From Taeniopygia guttata (taxonomy: Eukaryota > Chordata > Aves > Passeriformes > Estrildidae): DNA of 64,000 nt. The position numbers were made by a program, and so were the translations under genes. The notes beneath the pieces were generated by a model. That model had not been told where the DNA came from. It saw nothing but the letters and a program-made list of their open reading frames with translations, and did not search any database. The DNA is taken from positions 9,176,001 through 9,240,000 of the forward strand of contig NC_133025.1 of NCBI RefSeq assembly GCF_048771995.1. Direction: 5' to 3'. This document shows, piece after piece, positions 1 through 12,100 of the stretch. Position 1 is the first letter of the stretch, and each line of letters begins with the position of its first letter.

Positions 1-1954
1 TCAAATTTTTAGCTTGTTCATGAGATTGAAGGTTTTAAATAAAATATTGCATGTAAGGAGATTCATAATGCTATTAGTTCTCAATATTTTATCCAGTCCT
101 TTGCCCTTCAGGTTGTGGAGAAAGCCCAAGATCATCATTCTTACACATTCGTATCAGATGGGAAATAAAAATAATTCATTCTATAAGACGCCTTAAAATT
201 AATGAGTTTATGAATTCTTTTTTTCTTTTTAGGACTTACTGTGCCTGGATTATGATTTTTGAGTGTCTGGCTTTGACACCAGAGTTAAATATAGAATGTT
301 CATTCATTTTCTTCAATTTCCCTTCTAAAACTTAGCTGTCAAAATCATTCTACCTATTAATTCAAGTTCTTATTTAACTATCTGCTTTTCAGAAAAATAA
401 TCAACTTTATTTTCAATTAATAAATTTTAAATCAATTTTACTTTGCTATAACTTAATTGTTCTAAATATTTTGTTTTGTTACAATGGTGCTTAATATTCT
501 TTGTAAAACAGTTCTTTTTATTTTTCTATGCTGGTTTCATAAAGTTTTATACTTTTCTTAAAATCTTAATTAGATATTTAGTAAGGCATTTTGTACTTCA
601 GTATCCCATTACTGCTGAAACTATCAAGTGAAGAAGATGGAAACACCTAGGATGTGATTAAAAGTGAAAAGTATATAGATCTGCTAGGCTGGTAAGCAAC
701 AGGACAGGCTGCTTATGAGCACTGATAAATATTTGTAGAGAAAAAATATATAGCATTAATATCATTTAGAGGATAGAACTGTTTAGACAGATAAAACAGA
801 ATTACTTTTTTAATTCACATTTTATTATCTGATCCAGTGAGTATTAACCTTAATTGTAAAATGTTAAAAATGCTCAAGGGGAAATAAACAATCTTACCAC
901 TGAATTGACATTACAAATTCAGCCAAGCATAGTGGGGAGTGAGATTCATGTGCCTCTTCCTCTACATGTGAAAGGGCTTTCTAATATCTACAATCTTTCT
1001 CTGTTTATTAATATAATATTTGATTTTGAAACTCTTCATTTCACTGCTGGCCTTATAAGTAACCTACTCTTTATTCTAGCAGAGGAAATGGAGTTTGTCC
1101 CTTACTCTGATCAGAAAGACATAGCCATACCTTTACACTTAATTGATCTCATATATAATCTACCCAACACACAATTCTATTTGAGTAAAATAAATATCTG
1201 GCAAATTAAATTTTTTTCTTTGGAATGCTGAAATAGTTTTCTGCACTCCCTCCATTCATGTACCTTTTGAAAACAGATCATTTAGTAGAATGCTTAGACA
1301 CATGATCAAAGGTAACTTTTTTGTTACTTTGTCTTAAAATAAATATCAGTGCTCCGTATCTCTAGTGTCCTGTTGATTTATGGTCCTCAGAACAATTTTT
1401 CTGTCCTGCCAATAATTCATTCCTAGTATGTGTTTTAGGAGAAAGTGTTTCAAAACACAACCTTTTAGATTAAAAGCATCAATTAAATGAAGTAAATGTG
1501 CTATAATTACAACAGAGATACATGGATAGGTCTCAGAGAAGATTAACTTAAAAGCTAACTGTGAACACTTAAATGTCAGTTTAATTATTAATGCAAAATG
1601 TACTGTTTGTCACAGATGATTAAATACACCTCCTAGATAGTAGTTATTCCTGTGCAAATTGGAAGGTTCTACATATCTTGCTGTTTGATATCCTCCTGAT
1701 TATGTATGTAGTCTACTCCAGCGAAAGCTTTCTCTAAAGCTGGCTGGTCCGTCTTTATGCAATTTAATGTGTGGCATACCTACTTTGAGTGCCGTGACAT
1801 AAACAGTTGTTCCTGTTCAAGCAGAAAATCATGCTAAGGATGGAAATGTATCAACCTTTAAATGTTGTATATTCAGGTCAAATAATGTTCATGTTTATGC
1901 TTCATATGCATTAGATCTCAGCATTTGAACATAAAAGTATTACTATTAAGTATG
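1..1954. other. Intergenic AT-rich DNA, no gene seen
   Basis: This is AT-rich sequence with no coding region I can support. The longest open frame (about 905-1231, + strand) has no recognisable domain, no good initiation context and no splice-site pattern. No tRNA-like or other structured RNA gene was recognised. It is part of the intergenic space upstream of PCLO. Confidence 0.6.
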
Positions 1955-3080
1955 TCTTGTTGTGCATTGTGGGAATCCAGAGCTTCCCTCTGGCTGCCCT
2001 GGAAGGTCTGGGATCCTGGCAGGGAGTCAGGAACCCCCCTGGACAGAGCTCCCAGAGACACTGTCTGTGATCTCCGTCCATGGAAAAGAGTTTTCAATCT
2101 TACAGGATGAATTACAAGCTTTGAGTGTTTGATATAAGTAATAATTAAGTGTGGTACGAGTGCAAAAGTAAAATTTTGGATTCTAGATTAGGGGTTCAAA
2201 GGGGAAAAGATGGAGGAAATTGGGGGTGTCTTGTCCTTTTTTTCCTTCTTCATGCCCTCCATGTTTCACTGTAGTGTTGGCATTGTTCTATTGGTTTATG
2301 TTGGGGACACACTGTTCAACATAGATGGATAGATATTGGCACATTATTGTAAATATAGCACAGATAGTTTCTGGTATATAATGTTTGTAACATCCCACTG
2401 AGGGCAGAGCCCCACACGCTGCCCTGCAAGACAGACCTGCGGCAGGGCAGCAGAACATGTTAGAGATAAACAGAATAAACAACCTTGAAAACAGCACAGA
2501 CGAATTATGGCTTCTTCTTTGGCAGTGGTGCAGAAAGACAGAGACTTTCTACAATCTCGGAATCATCAATACCACAGATTCCAACAGTGCATGGCAAGGT
2601 TTTGGTAGACAGGAGTTACAGGGGTGGCTTTTGTGAGAAGCTGCCAGAAGCTTCCCCTGTGCTCGACAGAGCCAGAGACACACAGATCCAAGTCAGACCC
2701 ACTGCTGGCCAGGGCTGACCCCTCTGTGGTGGTGGTAGTGGGGAAAAGTAACTGTGCAGGAGAAACTGCAGCTGGAGAGAGTAGTGAGAGTATGTGGGAA
2801 ACAGCCCTGCAGACACAAGAGCCAGCAGAAGGAAGATCAGGAGGTGCTCCAGCACCAGAGAGATTCCCCTGTAGCCTGCGGGGAAGATGCGGTAGGACAG
2901 CTGTGCCTCCTTCCTGGAGCCCGTAGTGGAGGACCTCACATCGGAGCAGGTGGGAGGCCAAGGAGGCTGTGCCTTGTGGGAAAACCACACTGGAGGCAAT
3001 CTCCTGGCAGGACCTGTGGACCCTTGAAGAAGGTAGCCCATGCTGGAGCAGTTTTGCTGTCAAGGCTTGTGATTTGCTAT
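1955..3080 (+). mobile_element. Fossil ERVL-like LTR retroelement: 5' LTR plus leader
   Basis: GC content rises abruptly against the AT-rich flanks. The first part (about 1955-2524) looks like an LTR: it has an AATAAA signal near 2473 and ends in ...TTGGCA. It is followed at about 2526 by TGGTGCAGAAAGACAG, which loosely resembles the leucine-tRNA primer site used by ERVL elements. The next ~550 bp carry the repeated phrases of avian ERVL leaders, such as GGAGCAGGTGG, CTCCTGGCAGGACCTGTGG and CCCATGCTGGAGCAG. No gag, pol or second LTR follows, so only the 5' part remains. It is broken and old. Family and edges are inferred from remembered avian repeats, not from a search. Confidence 0.6.
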
Positions 3081-6000
3081 CATTTGCTCTTATGTCAACA
3101 CTGTCCTGTGGGTTATTGCCTTCAATGCACCTGTTTTTCTGATGCAAGGGTATATAATCATATCCCTTTTTCAGCCTCTATTTTACCAGGGTTTTAAGAA
3201 CTGCACTCATTTAATACCAATTCTTAAAACAGCCTTTGTGGTACTCTTGGTTGATTTTTTATCTACTTTATTTCAAGTTATTTTCTCTTAAACTAGAACT
3301 ACCATACTTGATATAACCAGTACTGCAGATGGTAATAAGACCTTAAGGTCTTTCATAGTAACATTATTATTTTTTTATTTCTTTACTGCAAATACAAAGC
3401 CTGAAACAGTTTTAAATTGTCTTTGCTGTTTTTCAGAAGTTTCTTGCATCAATGATTTCTAGTCATCCTGTAACAGATGTATTTACCCATGTTCTTTTCC
3501 TCTCCCGTTTCAGACTCACTCTCTGCATTGTGGCATCAATTCCTGTTGTTTAACCTTAAGTTCAAAAGCTATTGAATTTCACTTCATTTCTATTATTACC
3601 ATCCTCAAGGTCATCCAATTTCTCCTATGTGGAAGAGAATTTTAAATTCTTTTCTGTACAGATGATGACTCCAATTCTTTTTAATCAGACAATCTCATTA
3701 ACCCACTCTTCCACTTTGTGCCAAGGACATCAGATAGCATATTAAAAAGATTAACCTCATGACCAGTTCTCAAAAAGATCTACTTGTAAGCCTTCCCCAA
3801 GCTTGTTCTGCTCTTTATTGTGCTTTTCTATATTTCTTGCTTTTCAGTTCTCGGAAAACCCAACTATCTCAATCTTATCCAATTTTCACCAGTGTGGCAC
3901 TATCTCAGGTACTTCATTGATGCCCAGATAGGTATAACACACCCAGCTTCTAAGGAAAATGAAAATTCAGTCTCTTATCAGTAGAAAATTTAGGTAAATC
4001 TAGAACAGTAAACTCATTCTTTCTCATGTATTTTTTACATCAATATATCAAGATAAACACCTCATTTTTTCAGTATGAATATTTATTGGAGCAAAAAGGT
4101 TCTGTAATGGAAAAGTAATTTGATAGATGAAAAGAAAACTGGAAGTACTACCTTGCTTTCTCTCCTCTTGACAGTGAAATGTGTGGGAGACATGTAAAAG
4201 GAAATGCATGTGTGGTGTTGTGTACAGAAAGGTATAAACTACTGATCTGCAATAAAGGTCTTCTGTTAGTAACCTAAAGTATGACAACCACAATATCTTT
4301 CTGTGTCCTTTACACTGGTGGTCATCTCTTTTTAATCCCAGGTTTAATGAGAAATCTTTAAAACATTCCCACCTTTTCCCCTCTCCACACCCCCCTTTTT
4401 TTGCCCTGCCCTCTAGGGGCTAGCCTGAGAAGCAAGCTGAAATCACTAGTAGTTAGGCATCTAACTTGCTACATCTTAGAAAATTTAACTCTTGCCTATT
4501 GACATGTACAGGTGCTCATCTAGCGTAAAACCCGTGGTCTCTGGTAATTTATGGATAAAATAAATGCCATAGCCAGCTAAACACATGCAAAGGCTCATTC
4601 CTTTGATTCTCTTGTTCACTTTACCCATTCTCTCCTATGTGCTTGACTGGAAAAGAAAAAGGAAAGGAAAAAGCAAACAAGAGACAAAACCTCAAACCTT
4701 TCTTAAAAATTATGTCTTGTTCTGCTGAAGCATTAGCATTAAGTTTAGCTTAGCTCTTGCCTTTTATGAACCTTTGACTGCTTCTTACTAGAAGCAATAA
4801 ATCATTACCACTGCAAACTTTTATTCTGCAGAATATAATACATGGAAACTAGACTTAAAAGGCACATTGCATACCAAAAAGGCAATGTTTTCAACCCAAA
4901 GGCAAGTCATTTCACCCAGAGTCATGTAATTTGCTGGTTTTGACTTCTGCGCTTCACATTTCTCTTCATCATTTTCTCTGTGTAAAGTCTCTTTGCATGT
5001 CTTTGTGAAGACCTGGCCTTTTCCTCCCTCCCTCCCTCCCTCCCCATTTTGCATTATTAAAATTTTTAAAAATATTTTTTAATTAACCTCTCAACAATAG
5101 TGTTGGATTCCAATCCAACAGTGTTGGATTTCATTCTCATTCTGTGAATTACCATGAAGAATTGGAACACGTAGAGGAAGAAGTCAATTCCTACATTAGA
5201 TTTTTTTAAGATGGTATTAATTGTTGTTTGGGCTGTGAGTGATGTAAAATTTCCTTTATCTGCCATACTAAAATAATTTTTTTTCACTGATGCCGACATC
5301 TGTGTACTTTTATGGACTTGCCTCCGAATACTTAAGTCATTTGTCTGCCTGTGCATAAGCAACAGTAGCATTTAGAGAATTTTCTCAAGAAACTTTGCAT
5401 AACTGTCCATTTAATATATGCAATGCCTTAACTCCATAAAACTAAATAAAGGAATGGTTATGTGAATAGTTGTGTTGCAGTGAAAACTGCATGAACTCTG
5501 ACTAATGCAGCCATGGTGACCTCTGCCAGCAGTTAGCACTTCTGTGTCCTGCAATGGAACACAGCTCAAGGGAAAAGCATGACAATATCAGAGAAGGACA
5601 AGCCCTGGCACAAGGTGACTGTAATCTCAGTAATTTCTTTAGATAATGAAAATTGCAAGGGATTGTTTGTCCTGCACTGTAAAGGACAGGGTAAATAATT
5701 AATTACAGCTGTAAAGTACCTGAAAGAAAAACTCTTTATTACGGTAAAAGGAAGAAAGGTCCTCTTCTTTATGATTTTTTCCTTCTGTCTGCATTTTACA
5801 CTTGTATCATTAGATTATTGAAGTTAAATTCTTCTGACCTTTGAGTGGAGTTTGGAAAAGGCAACTTGAATGTGCTTTTAAAATACTCTTCTTGATGCTC
5901 CCTGAAGACTTCATTTTCCCTCTTCCACACTAACAGTGTTAATTATATAGCAGATTGATGTTCTTATAAAAACAGTAGTACATTTGGTGTCCTTTTTAGA

Positions 6001-8925
6001 AAGCTGTATAACTGTGAGCAATATTTCCAGTAATTACAGTTCCATTGGAGGAAAGGTTGAAAAAAATGACAAAGTGTATACAAAAAGGGACGTAACAACA
6101 ATAAATCAGACAAAAATATCTTATGAATGCAATGAACTTTTGAGACCCAGTCGAATCCATGCTATTCTCTAAAGGGTAGAGGTCTAAGGGACTCTTTTTA
6201 AACATTTGTCATTATTTCTCTCATCAATGTTATGGAACTGAGCCTGCTGTTCTCACAGATGACCACACAGCCCTAGAAATAGTGTTATTTTTCTTGTCAC
6301 CTATAACTGCAAGACAATTAATAGTAATGAGTTTGGGAAAATTCTGTCTCCACAGCTGAAGAAAGTAATATCTTTCTCCATAACTTCCCATCTAGGAATA
6401 TTAATTGTATTTTACCACAGTTTGGGACAAACAAAGCCTTTAATTTCTTGCTTTTAATAGTATAATAAAGTTAGGAGAACTGTTGGCAAGAGCCAATCCT
6501 GACTGAGATTAACTCAGGGTATACTTTTACAGAAGGCATATTGAATTTGACAGCCACAGGTAAAAGGACTTGCCTAAAGGGTTAGGAACAAGGTAATAAA
6601 CTGCATTTACAGAAAAAAAATTCCACTAAAGGAAAACTTCCATCAAAGCTATGTCACAATAAGTCATAAGCATGTTTTTACTTTTGGGAAGAGAGAATGG
6701 AATCTTTTAAAAGAGTTTGTTAATTAGGAGTTAAAATGTTTGAAGTAAGGAAAAGCATTTGTACTAACAGCACAAGCAGTTCTTTTGGCTCATTTCATAT
6801 CCCTGGATATGTCTAGTAAGCGTACAGGCAATGGAAGGAAACATGATTTATAATAGATATAAAAGGCAAAGTTCCACCTTCAAGCTTGAGGGCAGGAAAT
6901 AGGATTGTGCCTGAGCACAAATGTGCTTCGAATTCAAGCTTCATTTCTTCTGGTGCAGTCCCATGGCATCAATGTGTTGTAATCTATGGTAGAAGTTACC
7001 CCATAACTAATTCCTGCAAATTGTGTGATTTCATTTAGGGCTGAGGTTATAAGGTTGCTGAACAGATCTCTCTGTATTTCAGAAGGAAAAATAATACTTT
7101 CTTCTGTACCAGAATTATCTGTTGTTTTATCACTCTATAAATTATAACTCCTGCCACAGAGCGAGTGCATGGGGATAGTCTCTGGTTGCTGGGCTCTGTA
7201 CCAGGGCTCACAAATCATGGTCGTGTTCAGACAGTGCAAGTCTTGATGCAGGACTAAAGGGAGTCAGTGGGATCTTTCACTGATCAATGATTTGCAGTTG
7301 TAGACTTCTATCGAATTCAAAAGCCACCTGCTGGTGTCTCTTCCAGGAAGATGTCAATCCAATTAACTGTTAAGAGGTTCAGCACACGAGAAATGAATGT
7401 GTTTAATCAGCCTTATTTTGCTAGTACAGACAGAGTCTGTATATTCTATTTTTGCCATTAATTAGGAAGCTTTTGGTGATGCAAGATATGCACCATTCAA
7501 ATTTGCAGCGATGTCTGCTGGCATTTTCTCTGATTTTTAAGTTCAAGTATTGAGACATTAGAATAAAACTACAGATGGATGTTTAAAAATAAATACTTAT
7601 GTCTTTATAATTCTGAATTATTTGAAAAATTCATGTCTATAGGCTGAATGGATGAATGAAATATAGAAATAACCAATCAGAAAGGTATAAATGACAATAT
7701 TTTTTTTCCAAAAATTCTTCAAAATTTAGATTAATCACATGTATATATAACCCTAATTACATACTTCCTATTCTAAATAAGCAGAGGAAAGATTCAAATG
7801 AGGAGGCAATAGAAAAAAAAATACTGCATACTCATAGGTTAAAGATAAAAAAATATTAATTTCAACAGGATATAATTTTATTCTCTATGTTTTATAGCTT
7901 CAATGGATGTAGATTAGTCAGTCTTACTGAATTAGGAATAAAAATGGAAAATTGGCATTTAGATTAAAAATATATGACACTTAAAGACATTAAGGTAGTC
8001 AAAGTGTGAAATTTTATTTCATTTGTTCTGATGATCAAAATTATGAAATGTTTCAGCCAGTTTTATTGCTTCATATGTTGGCAAGAAGGTACCACACTTT
8101 AAATGTTAATCTACATTCTTAAGTAAGATATCTTTGGAAGAGGTTATCAATGAATACTATTTTTTTAATATGCTATTTGGAACACCACGAAGAAGCAGTA
8201 GCATCAGTCAGGAGAGATACTCATTAGTGGAAAGAGACCTTTTCTTTTTTGCATATAACTAAGAGAAACAATAGCTTCTGTTCCTCAGAGGTCTGCAAAA
8301 GAGACCTTATATCCATTTTCTGCAGTTTTCTGCAGAAGTAATATAACAATTTTATCACAGTTAACCTTAAACCACTAAAGGTTATTCTAGAAGGCTGCCA
8401 AAAGATCCCCTACATTTCAGGAACAAAAAACACCTCCTTGCAAAATCACTCTAGCACAGAAGAGTAGGAAAATGTCATCTAAGGGAACATCCATGAGATT
8501 GACATTAAGGTGGTTACTGAGATTATCTTTAGTTCAAGTGCAAGGATAATCACTGTTTCTTGTGAAGGTGAAGCAATAGTTACCTCAGATTGAAAAGAAT
8601 TTTTTTAAATGTGGAAGCAGAAAAGTAGGAGTTGCCTCTAACCTTGTATTCTCTCTCCATCTGTATACAGAGACATAACTTTGAAAAGGTATGACAAAGA
8701 AAAGGTAAGACAAACATAGAGATAATATGGAACAACATATGCATACAGAGAATTTCTGCTCATATTTCTATCAGTAACAGTAAACTTATAATCAGATACC
8801 AGATAGGTCTTCCTGTTTGCTTTCATCGTTGATATTAGAGCTGAAATGTTTAATTTTATATATATATATATGTATAAAAATGGTAATTTATATAATTATA
8901 AAATGAACAGCCTGGTAACCCCATG
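3081..8925. other. Intergenic AT-rich DNA, no gene seen
   Basis: There is no supported gene here. Short open frames on both strands (for example 4048-4293 and 5066-5371, minus) look random in composition and lack start or splice signals. The stretch contains a short (CTCC)n run near 5023-5045, a small duplicated GTTGGATT motif at about 5100-5130, and a TA dinucleotide run near 8858-8875. Nothing else was recognised. Confidence 0.6.
5023..5045. repeat. (CTCC)n microsatellite
   Basis: Five to six tandem copies of the tetranucleotide CTCC/TCCC are read directly from the sequence, ending in TCCCC. It is a simple low-complexity tract. Confidence 0.85.
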
Positions 8926-9185
8926 GGTCCTTTAGGAAAAAGTATCCAGTATGGGAGCAGTAATGACAGCACCAGCCAAATTCTCATCAGGAACCTATTC
9001 TGGTGTAGTTCCTTCCTTCAGGGAATATTCAGTGGCACCATTGTTGGGTCCTTCATGGGCTGCAGTGTGGATATCTGCTCTGGCATTATTCCCTCCCTGG
9101 ACTGCCAGGAAGCCCTGCTCTGGTGGCCGGACTTCCCCTTCTCTGACCCTTGATCTGTTTGCACTTCTCTTCATCCAACAAAGGT
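8926..9185 (-). mobile_element. Fossil ERVL-like leader fragment, inverted
   Basis: On the minus strand this GC-richer patch carries phrases characteristic of the avian ERVL leader: GAGCAGATATCCACACTGC, CAGCCCATGAAGGACCC, TCCCTGAAGGAAG and AGGACCCATGGGG. It is the same type of leader as the element at about 1955-3080, but in the opposite orientation. No LTR, gag or pol is visible. It is heavily decayed and old. The assignment rests on pattern recognition and the edges are approximate. Confidence 0.5.
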
Positions 9186-12100
9186 GTGTATGGAATTGAA
9201 AGTAAACAAAACAATTCCTTTGAAAAATATTATTTATAGGTACAGTTATAGTTGTTGTAGCCATAGTTATATTTTTAAAGGAAAATTAAGGTCTGTAATG
9301 TGTGGGGGAAGAAAGTGGCCTTTTAGAACTGACAGAAATATTCTAAAAAGTGAGGATACAGCTCTAAATATGATGTACTCTATGTCACAGTAAGCTTCAT
9401 AGTAACAGAATTCAGCATTTTCTGTTTAGTCCTGATTTCATCCATATTTTAATGAGCAGATATGTTAATTTTGAAGTTAAAGTTCTTGGACAAAATTAAA
9501 CAGACTATATGGCGATGCTGAAATACTTTGCTTACACAAAATCTTCAGAAGTTTGAAGATACTGAATAGTTTGTATTTGCACAATTAACATTTCTGAATG
9601 GCACCCTTCTACTGAGTATGTACAATAGAAGCACATGGGAATTGAAAATTTTGAACAAAAGTTCTGAGCTGAAGACAGAAACTTAGTTTTTCACTTCTTG
9701 ATTTCTTAATTTGGGAGTTTCATTTCCTACTTGTCTTAGGGGTCTCTTACAATTGTTACAGTGAAAAGAGAGACCTGAAGAAAATGGCAGTGTGACAGAG
9801 CAGATCACTACCCCAGCAAATCAGGAAGTGTCGAGGTGGCACTTACCTCATGCTGAACTCTCCTATTGATCCAGACCTGAGTCAAGGAGAATGCATAAAC
9901 CCCCTTACACAAACTCCACTGACAGGCAATCAACAGATCCTGAAAACCAAATCAAAGTTACTAGTTTCCACATAAACCTTAGAAACTGGCCAGCAGGCTG
10001 TTGAAGTGAAAACATGTCACCTGAAGTTTCAGCTTCTCAATCCACAGTTGATATCTTCAGTCAGTGGAGACAACTAATCAATTTACTGGCATGAATAATG
10101 AACTATCAGAAACTTTCTTCAAACTATTACTCAACTGCTGAACTGTGTTAAAACATGACATTGATAATGAATGCAGTGTCATGATTTGGAAGAACTGCTG
10201 GTTGCAGACAGCAAGGACATTTCCCTTGCCCAATATACATAAATTTTAGCATAATCCATTTTGCATGAGACTGTGGAATACACTACAGGAGTTAAAGCGA
10301 GCCAAAAGTAGAAGTCCAACATCGTAATACACATTCCAACATTGTAATGGTCTAAGATAAGCTTCAACCATGTGATTATGAGACCAGGGAAAATACTACA
10401 AAATTTTATAGGACTTTTCATAATATTTAAATGGGATTTTTAATATATTAATGGTAGTTTACTTGCACATGTCTGCAGTGCAAGTTTTTATTTTCTGCAG
10501 GTATACATATATATGGGTATATTGAAGCACAGTATAAAGCAGGGTGAAACTTTAAAGGTATTTCAGCAATAGGATAGCTGTGTCTGAAGGATTAGAGCCT
10601 GGTCATGTGGACAGTTTTGTGTCACAGTAGAAAAAGAAGATTCCTCATTTGAATCTTATCTTGTATTTCATTGCAGTACTGTTTTTCTGTCTAAAGGATC
10701 TTCTTAAAACCCATCTAGAACAGGTCATGTCTATTATGGATGTGCACGAGGGCAGCTGGTAGAAGTAAAGAAACAGCTGTCATGCTCATTTTCATTCAGC
10801 TTAAAACATGACATAGCAAATGCACAAATGAAACACTGAATGAGCCCACCCAATGTTAAAGTTACAATAAAGAAAAAAATCTGAGCTCTTCATATACATT
10901 CACATTATCAGCAAAGTAATCTTAATCTATAATCCTTGTGTGATGTAATCTGCTTTGGTCTACCAGCAGAAATCATGCTAGGTCAGCTCATTCCAGTTAT
11001 GCTTTGGGTTTGTTCTTTCCAATTCTACTAACTCAGAATTAAGGGGGGGAAATGAAGTGGATAAGAAATATTAGACTGTGAATATGAAAAATCTTTACCC
11101 CTTTGATGCATTTAAGAATTTGCAGAAATCAGCAAGTAATTTAGGGAAGTTATTGTGAAGAAAACAAGAAAACAGATTTTACTAGTTGTATAGTCATTAA
11201 ATCTTTTTTTTTTTTTTAAGACAACACTGATAAAAAGCAGTTGACACAAATATGTTGCTAACTAAATGAGAAATCCCACCTTGCCCATCAGTTTGCTTGA
11301 GGGATGGTGGTTATCAGTGATAAGACCCCAGCTCAGACAGGAAACGTAACTGAGAACTGGCAGCTGTCCAGAGTTGGGTTTGTGTGTGTGAGAGTAGGGC
11401 ACGTGGCAAATGCTTTGTATCTTTTTTTGTTCACTGCTGCCTATAATTTAATTAATTATATTACTGACAGTTTTCCAAATTAAAAAGGAATGTTTGAAAA
11501 AATGCTTAATGAAGTAAGGTATACCACTGATATATTCCTGGCCTGAAAGTAATGGATTTTTAAATAAAAATGTAGTGGATAAGCTAAACCTTATATAAGA
11601 TGGTTATGTTATAAAACAGTATATGAAATTGAATTACTTTCCTGCTGAGTTGGAATCACTGATTTTGCAGTCTGTGTTCAGTATTAAGGGCTACACGAAA
11701 TACTCAGCTGCGCCAGGGGGGATATGAAGAGATTAGAGAGACTAATATATCACAGACTAACCTCTTTGCTCTGGACATTCACAGGGACACAGACAATTCT
11801 CGTTCTGCTACTTTCTGGAGCCGCTAGATATCACAACAAACAAAAAGAAATCAAGATTATAAGGAAAGCAGAAGTTCAAGGTAAGCAACACTTTTACTAG
11901 TTATGATTTTCCATGTTGAGCTAATATTCCATACTGAATTGTGAATTTAAGTACCAGCTATAATTTTTTAGAAAAACAAAAAGAACATCACTGGTTGAAT
12001 AGTTACTAGCAGCATCTAACTCACCTTTTGTTTTATATCCCCTTAGTGGAATTCCTGAATGATAATACTGTTGATCTCAATATTTTTTGAATTGTGATAA

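Noticed and set aside
2566-3147. Minus-strand open frames of 193 and 141 codons
   Set aside because: They lie antisense in the GC-rich leader of a fossil ERVL-like element and show no domain.
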